A DNA stretch of 64,000 bases from Arion vulgaris (Eukaryota; Mollusca; Gastropoda; Stylommatophora; Arionidae), in assembly GCA_020796225.1 (NCBI GenBank), contig CM036767.1, positions 25,860,100 through 25,924,099 of the forward strand, in the 5' to 3' direction. Below, piece after piece: positions 44,527 through 55,649 of this stretch. Below the pieces are notes generated by a model. The model was not told the origin of the DNA and made no database searches. It worked only from the letters and a program-made list of their open reading frames with translations. Within the stretch, counting starts at the first letter, position 1. Each line of letters begins with the position of its first letter. The position numbers and the translations under genes are program-made.

Positions 44527-47500
44527 TCTAATAGGTCGTCTGGCGGAGACTAGACGGAGAGAAGTATCATTGTCTAGTAGAACGTCTGGCGGAGACTAGA
44601 CGGAGAGAAGTATCATTGTCTAGTAGGTCGTGTAGCGGAGACTAGACGGAGAGAAGTATCATAGTATAGTAGGTCGTCTGGCGGAGACTAGACGGAGAGA
44701 AGTATCATTGTCTAGTAGGACGTGTAGCGGAGACTAGACGGAGAGAAGTATCATTGTATAGTAGGTCTGAGCGGAGACTAGACGGAGAGAAGTATCATTG
44801 TCTAGTAGGTCGTGTAGCGGAGACTAGACGGAGAGAAGTATCATTGTCTAGTAGGACGTGTTGCGGAGACTAGACGGATAGAAGTATCATAGTATAGTAG
44901 GTCGTCTGGCGAGACTAGACGGAGAGAAGTATCATTGTCTAGTAGGTCGTGTAGCGGAGACTAGACGGAGAGAAGTATCATTGTCTAGTAGGTCGTGTAG
45001 AGGAGACTAGACGGAGAGAAGTATCATTGTCTAGTAGGTCGTCTGGCGGAGACTAGACGGAGAGAAGTATCATTGTCTAGTAGGTCTGAGCGAGACTAGA
45101 CGGAGAGAAGTATCATAGTATAGTAGGTCGTCGGCGGAGACTAGACGGAGAAAGCTATCATTGTCTGTAGGACGTGTTGGGAGACTAGACGGAGAGAAGT
45201 ATCATTGTCTAGTAGGACGTGTTGCGGAGACTAGACGGAGAGAAGTATCATTGTCTAGTAGGTCGTGTAGCGGAGACTAGACGGAGAGAAGTATCATTGT
45301 CTAGTAGGACGTGTTGCGGAGACTAGACGGAGAGAAGTATCATTGTCTAGTAGGACGTGTTGCGGAGACTAGACGGAGAGAAGTATCATAGTATAGTAGG
45401 TCGTCTGGCGGAGACTAGATGGAGAGAAGTATCATTGTCTAATAGGTCGTCTGGCGGAGACTAGACGGAGAGAAGTATCATTGTCTAGTAGAACGTCTGG
45501 CGGAGACTAGACGGAGAGAAGTATCATTGTCTAGTAGGACGTGTTGCGGAGACTAGACGGAGAGAAGTATCATAGTATAGTAGGTCGTCTGGCGGAGACT
45601 AGACGGAGAAAGTATCATTGTTCAGTAGGTCGTGGCGGAGACAGACGGAGAGAAGTATCATAGTATAGTAGGTCGTCTGGCGGAGACTAGACGGAGAGAA
45701 GTATCATTGTCTAGTAGGACGTGTTGCGGAGACTAGACGGAGAGAAGTATCATTGTCTAGTAGGACGTGTTGCAGAACTAGACGGAGAAGTATCATAGTA
45801 TAGTAGGTCGTCTTGCGGAGACTAGACGGAGAGAAGTATCATTGTCTAGTAGGTCGTGTAGCGGAGACTAGACGGAGAGAAGTATCATATTATAGTAGGT
45901 CGTCTGGCGGAGACTAGACGGAGAGAAGTATCATTGTCTAGTAGGACGTGTTGCGGAGACTAGACGGAGAGAAGTATCATTGTCTAGTAGGACGTGTTGC
46001 GGAGACTAGACGGAGAGAAGTATCATAGTATAGTAGGTCGTCTTGCGGAGACTAGACGGAGAGAAGTATCATTGTCTAGTAGGTCGTGTAGCGGAGACTA
46101 GACGGAGAGAAGTATCATTGTCTAGTAGGACGTGTTGCGGAGACTAGACGGAGAGAAGTATCATAGTATAGTAGGTCGTCTTGCGGAGACTAGACGGAGA
46201 GAAGTATCATTGTCTAGTAGGTCGTGTAGCGGAGACTAGACGGAGAGAAGTATCATTTTCTAGTAGGTCGTGTAGCGGAGACTAGACGGAGAGAAGTATC
46301 ATAGTATAGTAGGTCGTCTGGCGGAGACTAGACGGAGAGAAGTATCATTGTCTAGTAGGACGTGTAGCGGAGACTAGACAGAGAGAAGTATCATTGTATA
46401 GTAGGTCGTGTAGCGGAGACTAGACGGAGAGAAGTATCATTGTCTAGTAGGTCGTGTAGCGGAGACTAGACGGAGAGAAGTATCATTGTCTAGTAGGACG
46501 TGTTGCGGAGACTAGACGGAGAGAAGTATCATAGTATAGTAGGTCGTCTGGCGGAGACTTGATGGAGAGAAGTATCATTGTCTAGTAGGTCGTGTAGCGG
46601 AGACTAGACGGAGAGAAGTATCATTGTCTAGTAGGACGTGTTGCGGAGACTAGACGGAGAGAAGTATCATTGTATAGTAGGTCGTCTGGCGGAGACTAGA
46701 CGGAGAGAAGTATCATTGTCTAGTAGGTCGTGTAGCGGAGACTAGACGGAGAGAAGTATCATTGTATAGTAGGTCGTCTGGCGGAGACTAGACGGAGAGA
46801 AGTATCATTGTCTAGTAGGTCGTGTAGCGGAGACTAGACGGAGAGAAGTATCATAGTATAGTAGGTCGTCTGGCGGAGACTAGACGGAGAGAAGTATCAT
46901 TGTCTAGTAGGTCGTGTAGCGAGACTAGACGGAGAGAATATCATAGTATAGTAGGTCGTCTGGCGGAGACTAGACGGAGAGAAGTGTCATTGTCTAGTAG
47001 GTCGTGTAGCGGAGACTAGACGGAGAGAAGTATCATTGTCTAGTAGGTCGTGTAGAGGAGACTAGACGGAGAGAAGTATCATTGTCTAGTAGGTCGTCTG
47101 GCGGAGACTAGACGGAGAGAAGTATCATTGTCTAGTAGGTCGTGTAGCGGAGACTAGACGGAGAGAAGTATCATAGTATAGTAGGTCGTCTGGCGGAGAC
47201 TAGACGGAGAGAAGTATCATTGTCTAGTAGGACGTGTTGCGGAGACTAGACGGAGAGAAGTATCATTGTCTAGTAGGACGTGTTGCGGAGACTAGACGGA
47301 GAGAAGTATCATTGTCTAGTAGGTCGTGTAGCGAGACTAGACGGAGAGAGTATCATTGTCTAGTAGGACGTGTTGCGAGACTAGACGGAGAAAGTATCAT
47401 TGTCTAGTAGGACGTGTTGCGGAGACTAGACGGAGAGAAGTATCATAGTATAGTAGGTCGTCAGTGGAGACTAGATGGAGAGAAGTATCATTGTCTAGTA

Positions 47501-48722
47501 GAACGTCTGGCGGAGACTAGACGGAGAGAAGTATCATTGTCTAGTAGGACGTGTTGCGGAGACTAGACGGAGAGAAGTATCATAGTATAGTAGGTCGTCT
47601 GGCGGAGACTAGACGGAGAGAAGTATCATTGTCTAGTAGGTCGTGTAGCGGAGACTAGACGGAGAGAAGTATCATAGTATAGTAGGTCGTCTGGCGGAGA
47701 CTAGACGGGAGAAGCATCATTGTCTAGTAGGACGTGTAGCGGAGACTAGACGGAGAGAAGTATCATTGTATAGTAGGTCGTAGCGAGACTAGACGGAGAG
47801 AAGTATCATTGTCTAGTAGGTCGTGTAGCGGAGACTAGACGGAGAGAAGTATCATTGTCTAGTAGGACGTGTTGCGGAGACTAGACGGAGAGAAGTATCA
47901 TAGTATAGTAGGTCGTCTGGCGGAGACTAGACGGAGAGAAGTATCATTGTCTAGTAGGTCGTGTAGCGGAGACTAGACGGAGAGAAGTATCATTGTCTAG
48001 TAGGTCGTGTAGAGGAGACTAGACGGAGAGAAGTATCATTGTCTAGTAGGTCGTCTGGCGGAGACTAGACGGAAAAGATCATTGTCTAGTAGGTCGTAGC
48101 GGAGACTAGACGGAAGAAGTATCATAGTATAGTAGGTCGTCTGGCAGGAGACTAGACGAGAGAAGTATCATTGTCTAGTAGGACGTGTTGGAGACTAGAC
48201 GGAGAGAAGTATCATTGTCTAGTAGGACGTGTTGCGGAGACTAGACGGAGAGAAGTATCATTGTCTAGTAGGTCGTGTAGCGGAGACTAGACGGAGAGAA
48301 GTATCATTGTCTAGTAGGACGTGTTGCGGAGACTAGACGGAGAGAAGTATCATTGTCTAGTAGGACGTGTGGCGGAGACTAGACGGAGAGAAGTATCATA
48401 GTATAGTAGGTCGTCTGGCGGAGACTAGATGGAGAGAAGTATCATTGTCTAATAGGTCGTCTGGCGGAGACTAGACGGAGAGAAGTATCATTGTCTAGTA
48501 GAACGTCTGGCGGAGACTAGACGGAGAGAAGTATCATTGTCTAGTAGGACGTGTAGCGGAGACTAGACGGAGAGAAGTATCATTGTATAGTAGGTCGTGT
48601 AGAGGAGACTAGACGGAGAGAAGTATCATTGTCTAGTAGGTCGTGTAGCGGAGACTAGACGGAGAGAAGTATCATTGTCTAGTAGGACGTGTTGCGGAGA
48701 CTAGATGGAGAGAAGTATCATT

Positions 48723-49409
48723 GTCTAATAGGTCGTCTGGCGGAGACTAGACGGAGAGAAGTATCATTGTCTAGTAGAACGTCTGGCGGAGACTAGACGG
48801 AGAGAAGTATCATTGTCTAGTAGGACGTGTAGCGGAGACTAGACGGAGAGAAGTATCATTGTATAGTAGGTCGTGTAGCGGAGACTAGACGGAGAGAAGT
48901 ATCATTGTCTAGTAGGTCGTGTAGCGGAGACTAGACGGAGAGAAGTATCATTGTCTAGTAGGACGTGTTGCGGAGACTAGACGGAGAGAAGTATCATAGT
49001 ATAGTAGGTCGTCTGGCGGAGACTAGACGGAGAGAAGTATCATTGTCTAGTAGGTCGTGTAGCGGAGACTAGACGGAGAGAAGTATCATTGTCTAGTAGG
49101 TCGTGTAGAGGAGACTAGACGGAGAGAAGTATCATTGTCTAGTAGGACGTGTTGCGGAGACTAGACGGAGAGAAGTATCATAGTATAGTAGGTCGTCAGG
49201 GAGACTAGACGGAGAGAAGTATCATTGTCTAGTAGGTCGGTAGCGAGACTAGACTGAGAGAAGTATCATTGTCTAGTAGGACGTGTTGCGGAGACTAGAC
49301 GGAGAGAAGTATCATTGTCTAGTAGGACGTGTTGCGGAGACTAGACGGAGAGAAGTATCATAGTATAGTAGGTCGTCTGGCGGAGACTAGATGGAGAGAA
49401 GTATCATTC
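48723..49409 (+). repeat. Satellite E 15-unit higher-order block, copy 2
   Basis: 686 bp between markers, same variant order as copy 1. Just before it (48447-48723) a 276-bp, 6-unit version has the same start and end variants, as if nine units were deleted. Confidence 0.75.
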
Positions 49410-50163
49410 TCTAATAGGTCGTCTGGCGGAGACTAGACGGAGAGAAGTATCATTGTCTAGTAGAACGTCTGGCGGAGACTAGACGGAGAGAAGTATCATT
49501 GTCTAGTAGGTCGTGTAGCGGAGACTAGACGGAGAGAAGTATCATAGTATAGTAGGTCGTCTGGCGGAGACTAGACGGAGAGAAGTATCATTGTCTAGTA
49601 GGACGTGTAGCGGAGACTAGACGGAGAGAAGTATCATTGTATAGTAGGTCGATGCGAGACTAGACGGAGAGAAGTATCATTGTCTAGTAGGTCGTTGGAG
49701 ACTAGACGAGAGAAGTATCATTGTCTAGTAGGCGTGCGGAGACTAGACGGAGAGAAGATCATAGTATAGTAGGTCGTCAGGGAGACTAGACGGAGAGAAG
49801 CATCATTGTCTAGTAGGTCGTGGCGGAGACTAGACGGAGAGAAGTATCAGTCAGTAGGTCGTTGGGAGACTAGACGGAGAGAAGTATCATTGTCTAGTAG
49901 GTCGTGTAGCGGAGACTAGACGGAGAGAAGTATCATTGTCTAGTAGGTCGTCTGGCGGAGACTAGACGGAGAGAAGATCATTGTCTAGAGGTCGTCTAGG
50001 GAGACTAGACGGAGAGAAGTATCATTGTTAGTAGGTCGTTGCGGAGACTAGACGGAGAGAAGTATCATGTCTAGTAGGTCGTGGCGAGACTAGACGGAGA
50101 GAAGTATCATTGTCTAGTAGGACGTGTTGCGGAGACTAGACGGAGAGAAGTATCATTGTCTAA

Positions 50164-51100
50164 TAGGACGTGTTGGAAAACTAGAGGAGAGAATATCATA
50201 AGAAAATCGTAGAGAATAACAAGAAGCATATTTCAGAGAACTTCCTGAATGAACTGACGGAGAAAAAAGTAGCGACTTCAGAGACGTGTTGTGAGAAGAG
50301 GAGAAACATCCTAGTATAGTGGTCGCCTTAGCAACTAAGAGAGAAGTATCATGTTATCTAGAACAGAGTATATTGTCAGCACGCTGCATTAACGAAAAGT
50401 CACTCTAGTAGGACGTGCATGAGACAGACGGAGAGAATAAAGTATAGAGGTCGTCAAGGAGACTGACGAAAAGTTCATGCTGAGGGAACGGAGCTAACAG
50501 GAGAAGTAAATAGTATAGTAGGCGGTCGAGAGAACAATTTAGAAAGTATCATTCTAGAGATCGGACTAAGGAAAAGATCTAATTTAGAACTAGAGATAAG
50601 GAGAGAACACTTATATGAAACAGAGAGACAAGAGAAAATCAGAAGTGTCAAGAAACCTCGCAACGAGATGTCTTCTTCTTCTCTTTCTGGGTTGTGCAGT
50701 GCTTTCGTTTGCTTGGTGTCTGAGCGGGAGAAGCTTTCATAGGTCGCAGCACTAACATCGTGGTCTCTGTCTTCCTGAGTCTGGGAAGATGTATCATTGG
50801 GTGAGCATCTTATGCAGACCACACGGAATATCATTGTATAGTGGTCTGTAAAGACTAGAGGAGAGAATATCATTTTATATATAAATAAAAAATATATATA
50901 TATATATATGAACTAAGAAAATATAATTTTAGTCAGTTCGGGCTGCAAGAATTCATCTGTCTACTGGAACTGCAACTAGACGAGAGAATATCTTTTCTAG
51001 CAGGCGTTTGGGCTCAGGCGAATTCCTTGTATACAGTCAGCGGAACTGATGAGAGAAGCATATTGTCATAGTCTTGCGATAAAGTATCATTGTAGTAGGC
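50164..51100. other. Corrupted stretch of satellite E containing flank-like sequence
   Basis: Regular units dissolve here. Part of it resembles the right flank of the array in shortened form: 50195-50290 matches 53320-53410 (ATATTTCAG, GAATGAAC, CTGACG in the same order) and 50550-50720 matches 53838-54040 (GATCGGACTAA, AGATCTAATTT, GAGAGACAAGAGAAAA, TCTTCTTCTTC). It looks like a mixed consensus of array and flank. An open frame at 50475-50873 on the minus strand is an accident of this. Confidence 0.6.
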
Positions 51101-53345
51101 GTCTGAGAAGACGAGAGAAGTATCATTGTCTAGTAGTCGTTGGAGACAGACGAGAGAAGTATCATAGTTAGCAGGTCGCAGGGAGACTAGACGGAGAGAA
51201 GTATCATGTCTAGAGGTGTGGGAGACTAGACGGAGAGAAGTATCATGTCAGTAGACGTGCGGAGACTAGACGGAGAGAAGATCATAGTATAGTAGGTCGT
51301 CTTGAGACTAGACGGAGAGAAGTATCATTGTCTAGTAGGTCGTAGGAGATAGACGAGAGAAGTATCATTGTTAGTAGGACTGGGAGACAGACGAGAGAAG
51401 GATCATTGTCTAGAGGACGTGGGAGACAGACGGAGAGAAGTATCATAGTATAGTAGGTCGTCGGAGACTAGAGGAGAGAAGTATCATTGTCTAGGTCGTG
51501 CGGAGATAGACGAGAGATATCATTGTCTAGTAGAACGTCCGGACTAGACGGAGGAAGATCATGTCTACAGGTCGAGTGAGACTAGACGGAGAGAAGTATC
51601 ATTGTATAGGGTTGTTGCGGAGACTAGACGGAGAGAAGTATCATTTTAGTAGGTCGTAGCGGAGACTAGACGAGAAGATATTTCAGTAGACGTGCGGAGA
51701 CTGACGGAGAGAAGTTAGTATAGAGGTCTCGCGAGACTAACGGAGAGAAGTATCATTGTCTAGCAGGGCCAGCGGAGACAGACGGAGAGAAGTATCATAG
51801 TATAGAGGTCGTTCATGGAGACTAGACGGAGAGAAGTATCATTGTCTAGTAGGTCGTATGGGAGACTAGACGGAGAGAAGTATCATTGTCTAGTAGGACG
51901 TGCTGGGAGACTAGACGGAGAGAAGCATCATGTCTAGCAGGACGGTTGGCGGAGACTAGACGGAGAGAAGTATCATTGTCTAGCAGGACGCGTGAGACTA
52001 GACGGAGAGAAGTATCATAGTATAGCAGGTCGTCTGCGGAGACTAGACGGAGAGAAGTATCATTGTCTAGTAGGTCGTGTAGCGGAGACTAGACGGAGAG
52101 AAGTATCATTGTCTAGTAGGACGTGTTGCGGAGACTAGACGGAGAGAAGTATCATAGTATAGTAGGTCGTTGCGAGACTAGACGGAGAGAAGTATCATTG
52201 TCAGTAGGTCGTTAGCGGAGACTAGACGGAGAGAAGTATCATAGTATAGTAGGTCGTCTGGCGGAGACTAGACGGAGAGAAGTATCATTTCAGTAGGTCG
52301 TGAGCGGAGACTAGACGGAGAGAAGCATCATTGTCTAGTAGGACGTGCTGCGGAGACTAGACGGAGAGAAGTATCATTGTCTAGCAGGACGTGTGCAGGA
52401 GACTAGACGGAGAGAAGTATCATTGTCTAGTAGGACGTTGCTGAGACTAGACGGAGAGAAGCATCATAGTATAGCAGGTCGTCTGGCGGAGACTAGACGA
52501 GAGAAGTATCATGTCTAGTAGGTCGTGTAGCGGAGACTAGACGGAGAGAAGTATCATTGTCTAGTAGGTCGTCTGGCGGAGACTAGACGGAGAGAAGTAT
52601 CATTGTCTAGTAGGTCGTGTAGCGGAGACTAGACGGAGAGAAGTATCATAGTATAGCAGGTCGTCTGGGAGACTAGACGGAGAGAAGTATCATTGTCTAG
52701 TAGGTCGTAGTGGAGACTAGACGGAGAGAAGCATCAGTGTCTAGCAGGACGTGTGCGGAGACTAGACGGAGAGAAGCATCATTGTCTAGTAGGACGTTGC
52801 GGAGACTAGACGGAGAAGCATCATTGTCTAGTAGGACGTGCGGAGACTAGACGGAGAGAAGTATCATAGTATAGTAGGTCGTCTGGCGGAGACTAGACGG
52901 AGAGAAGTATCATTGTCTAGTAGGTCGGGAGGAGACTAGACGGAGAGAAGTATCATTGTCTAGTAGGTCGTGTGAGGAGACTAGACGGAGAGAAGTATCA
53001 GTTCAGTAGGTCGTCTGGCGGAGACTAGACGGGAGAAGTATCATTGTCTAGTAGGTCGTCTGGGGAGACTAGACGGAGAGAAGTATCATTGTCTAGCAGG
53101 TCGTAGCGGAGACTAGACGGAGAGAAGTATCATAGTAGTAGGTCGTCTGCGGAGACTAGACGGAGAGAAGTATCATTGTCTAGCAGGACGGTTGCGGAGA
53201 CTAGACGGAGAGAAGTATCATTGTCTAGTAGGACGTTCGGAGACTAGACGGAGAGAAGTATCATTGTCTAATAACGTGTTGCGGGTAAAATCTGGTGATA
53301 GGTAGAATAAAAACTAAAAAGAAAATCGGGTAAGAAGCAATTGAA

Positions 53346-53800
53346 CAAAGTCGATATTTCAGTAGAAACGTCATTTCCATAGAATGAACAAGCTGACGAG
53401 CTAGCCAAAGAAGGTAGGCATCCTCTGACTGATCTCGTGTTCAGTTATAGAGGTCAGAACAACCATCGGCTGGCAGTATACAGACAAATGGTCGAGAGAC
53501 CTTTCACAGCACAACAACAGAGACGGGTACTATGGTCTATCTCGTAGAGAACAAGTTGCATATTCCCCCCGCACCTGCCAGCCCGCCCAATGTTCAACAA
53601 ATTTAAAATTGGGACAACTAGCCGTCCCTGTGAAAAGGCGGACATGACGGAGAGCAATACTACAAGATTACCAATTGATAGCAGGCTAAGAAAAGAAACC
53701 CGACGAAAACACAGAGCTTGAAAAGCTGTAGGAGGAACGGAGTCCTAAACCAAGGTAGCATTTATGATAAACTGGTCATCAGTCTAGGCGGATCGAGAGA
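53346..53800 (+). pseudogene. LINE RNase H end and C-terminal domain, LINE-A family
   Basis: Reads VDISVETSFP, stop, NEQADELAKEGRHPLTD, the last RNase H block. After frameshifts come YTDKWSRDLSQHN, NRDGYYGLSRREQVA and FNKFKIGTTSRPCEKADM, nearly the same as LINE-A at 3340-3520. The 3' tail GGTAGCATTTATGATAAACT, ATCAGTCTAGGCGG and GAGAGA also matches LINE-A. 5'-truncated, right next to the satellite E edge. Confidence 0.8.
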
Positions 53801-53965
53801 GATATCTACTCATATTTTTAGAACTACCGTATCTACAATTTAGAGATCGGACTAATTGAATAAGATCTAATTTTAGAAAACAAAGAGATAATAGAGAGAA
53901 CAGGACGTATTATATGAAAAACAAGAGAGACAAGAGAAAACTCAGAAGTTGTCACAGTAAAACAC

Positions 53966-54270
53966 TTGCCAATTGACCGTCTGTCTTCTTCTTCTTCTTT
54001 TGTCGTCACACTGCTACCGGGTTGTTGCCCAGTGTCGTGGTTTTCTGTTTTGTCTTGCGCTGTTCTGGTGGCTTGTGTGATTGTTATCTTTGCTCTTTCA
54101 CAGGATGCTGCTACGCCATCTAACCATCTTTTCCGTGGTCTTCCTCTGCCTTCTTTCCCGATGTTCTGTTGTAGAAGACTCTGTATACTGTGGAGTTTGG
54201 ATGCATTCTTATTAAGTGGCCAAACCACTTCATTCTTTGTTTATTTATATAATTCAAGCACGTTTGACCG
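53966..54270 (-). pseudogene. LINE C-terminal fragment
   Basis: Minus-strand reading KEWFGHLIRMHPNS-like, then GRGRPRKRWLDGVAASCERA and KITITQATRTAQDKTE. It is the GH.+RM...GRPRKRW.D.+.......+....A.DR basic C-terminus of a LINE ORF2. A frameshift separates the two parts. Confidence 0.7.
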
Positions 54271-54295
54271 TCTGTAAAGACGAAAAAAAGGGCAA

Positions 54296-54296
<1 letters not shown>

Positions 54297-54361
<65 letters not shown>
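54297..54361. repeat. (TA)n microsatellite
   Basis: About 32 TA units, directly followed by the (ATA)n tail of the minus-strand RTE copy. Confidence 0.97.
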
Positions 54362-55632
54362 ATATAATAATAATAATTCCTCTCGTACCGTTATACGTTA
54401 CAAAGGGCCTGCAAGTAATTTCTCCATACCGCTCTATCCTGGGCAACTCGCTCAATCTCCTCCATGGAACTGAGACCGATATTTCCTGTCTCTCTCAGCA
54501 AAGTTCGTTTCAGGGTCTCCTTAGGTCGACCTCTCTTCTTTCTTGAACCCTTTGCATCCCACTTCAATGCCTGCTTGATATTCGTTGATCATTTCTCTTC
54601 AAGGTGTGCCCAACATATCTCCATCTTCTCTTTCTTATAAAGTTGTCACTAGTGGTTGACCAGACATGTCTCTGATTTCATCACTTCTTCTGAATTCGTT
54701 CCATTTTATATTCATTATTTTCGCAGACATCTATTTTGAAATGCATTCAACTTGCTTTCTATATCTTAAGTCATTTTCCAACTCTCGCTAGCATATGTTA
54801 GGATTGATACAACATTTGAATTGAAAATTCGTAATTTAGTTTTAATACTATATAACTTGCAATTCCATATTTTATTTAGACTTTTAAAAGTTGATGTTGC
54901 TTTGCCAATTCGTATCACAATTTCTTTTTTAACATAACCTGAGCAATCAAAATTGCTACCAAATAGGTGAACTGCTCTGTTATTTTTATCATTTTAGATT
55001 CCAGTGTGATATCTGCATTACTTGCCATAGGTGTCTTCATTATATTTGTTTTTTCATAGCTTATCTGCAGTCCAACTTTTGATGCTATAGATGACAAGTT
55101 GTCTGTTTTTCTTTGCGTATCTTGGTTGTTTCTACTTAATAAGGCAATATCATCTGCAAAATCAAAATCTTCTAGTTGACTATTTTCTACCCTATCGATG
55201 CCAGTTTCGCCCCTGCAACATTTTCGCATCATCCAGTCAATGGCAACTCAAACAATAGCGGAGATAGAATACAGCCTTGCTTTACTCTGGTTTCAACCAT
55301 AAACCAGTCGCTGTGTCCACCATCAGTGCGAACTGCACACGGTGAACCATCATAGAGGCGCTTAATAATGTTTATTATTTTGTCTGGTATTCCATAGCAT
55401 CTCAGAATATTCCACAGAGAGATTCTTGTAGACTATCAAAGGCTTTTTTAAAATCGATGAAATTTAGTACGAGTGGTTGTTGCTTCTCAATATGTTCCTC
55501 CAAAATTAGTCGTAGGTTAATTATTTGGTCTAAGCAGCTTCTCCAGGTCTAAAACCAGCTTGTTCTTCTCTCAGGATTGTGTCCACTGCTCCTTTGATTC
55601 TATTAAGAATGATTTTGCAGAAAATCTTGGTC
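54362..55632 (-). pseudogene. RTE-type LINE, 3' half, with microsatellite tail
   Basis: Minus-strand, 5' to 3': LREEQAGFRPG, then INLRLILEEHIEKQQPL, LNFIDFKKAFDSLQ (motif A), VETRVKQGCILSPLLF, AIDWMMRKCCRGETGI, QLEDFDFADDIALLSRNN (FADD), VGLQISYEKTNIMKT and EQFTYL. The C-terminus ends with AQDRAVWRNYLQALC near 54400. Several frameshifts and small deletions break it. The 3' UTR is almost absent and runs into TTATTATTAT and then (TA)n, which fits the RTE clade's short repetitive tails. Confidence 0.85.
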
Positions 55633-55649
55633 ATATATATATATATATA

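Larger units (their letters stand above)
41992..53284 (+). repeat. Satellite E, about 245 units of 46 bp, higher-order structure
   Basis: The unit is GAGACTAGACGGAGAGAAGT, ATCATTGTCTAGTAGG, then TCGTGTAGCG or ACGTGTTGCG. Recurrent variants are CATAGTATAGTAGGTCGTCT, GTCTAATAGGTCGTCTGGCG after ACTAGATGG, GTCTAGTAGAACGTCTGGCG, and CATTGTATAGTAGG. Their order repeats over long blocks. ACTAGAC and GTCTAGT in most units form a 7-bp dyad around 16 nt. Quality falls after about 49640, and 50164-51100 is heavily altered. Confidence 0.97.

Noticed and set aside
50475..50873. A 132-codon minus-strand frame inside satellite E
   Set aside because: It lies in the corrupted stretch that mixes array and flank sequence; no recognisable domain.
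41992..53284. CRISPR-like regular repeats
   Set aside because: There are no variable spacers; units are contiguous and the surroundings are eukaryotic transposons.
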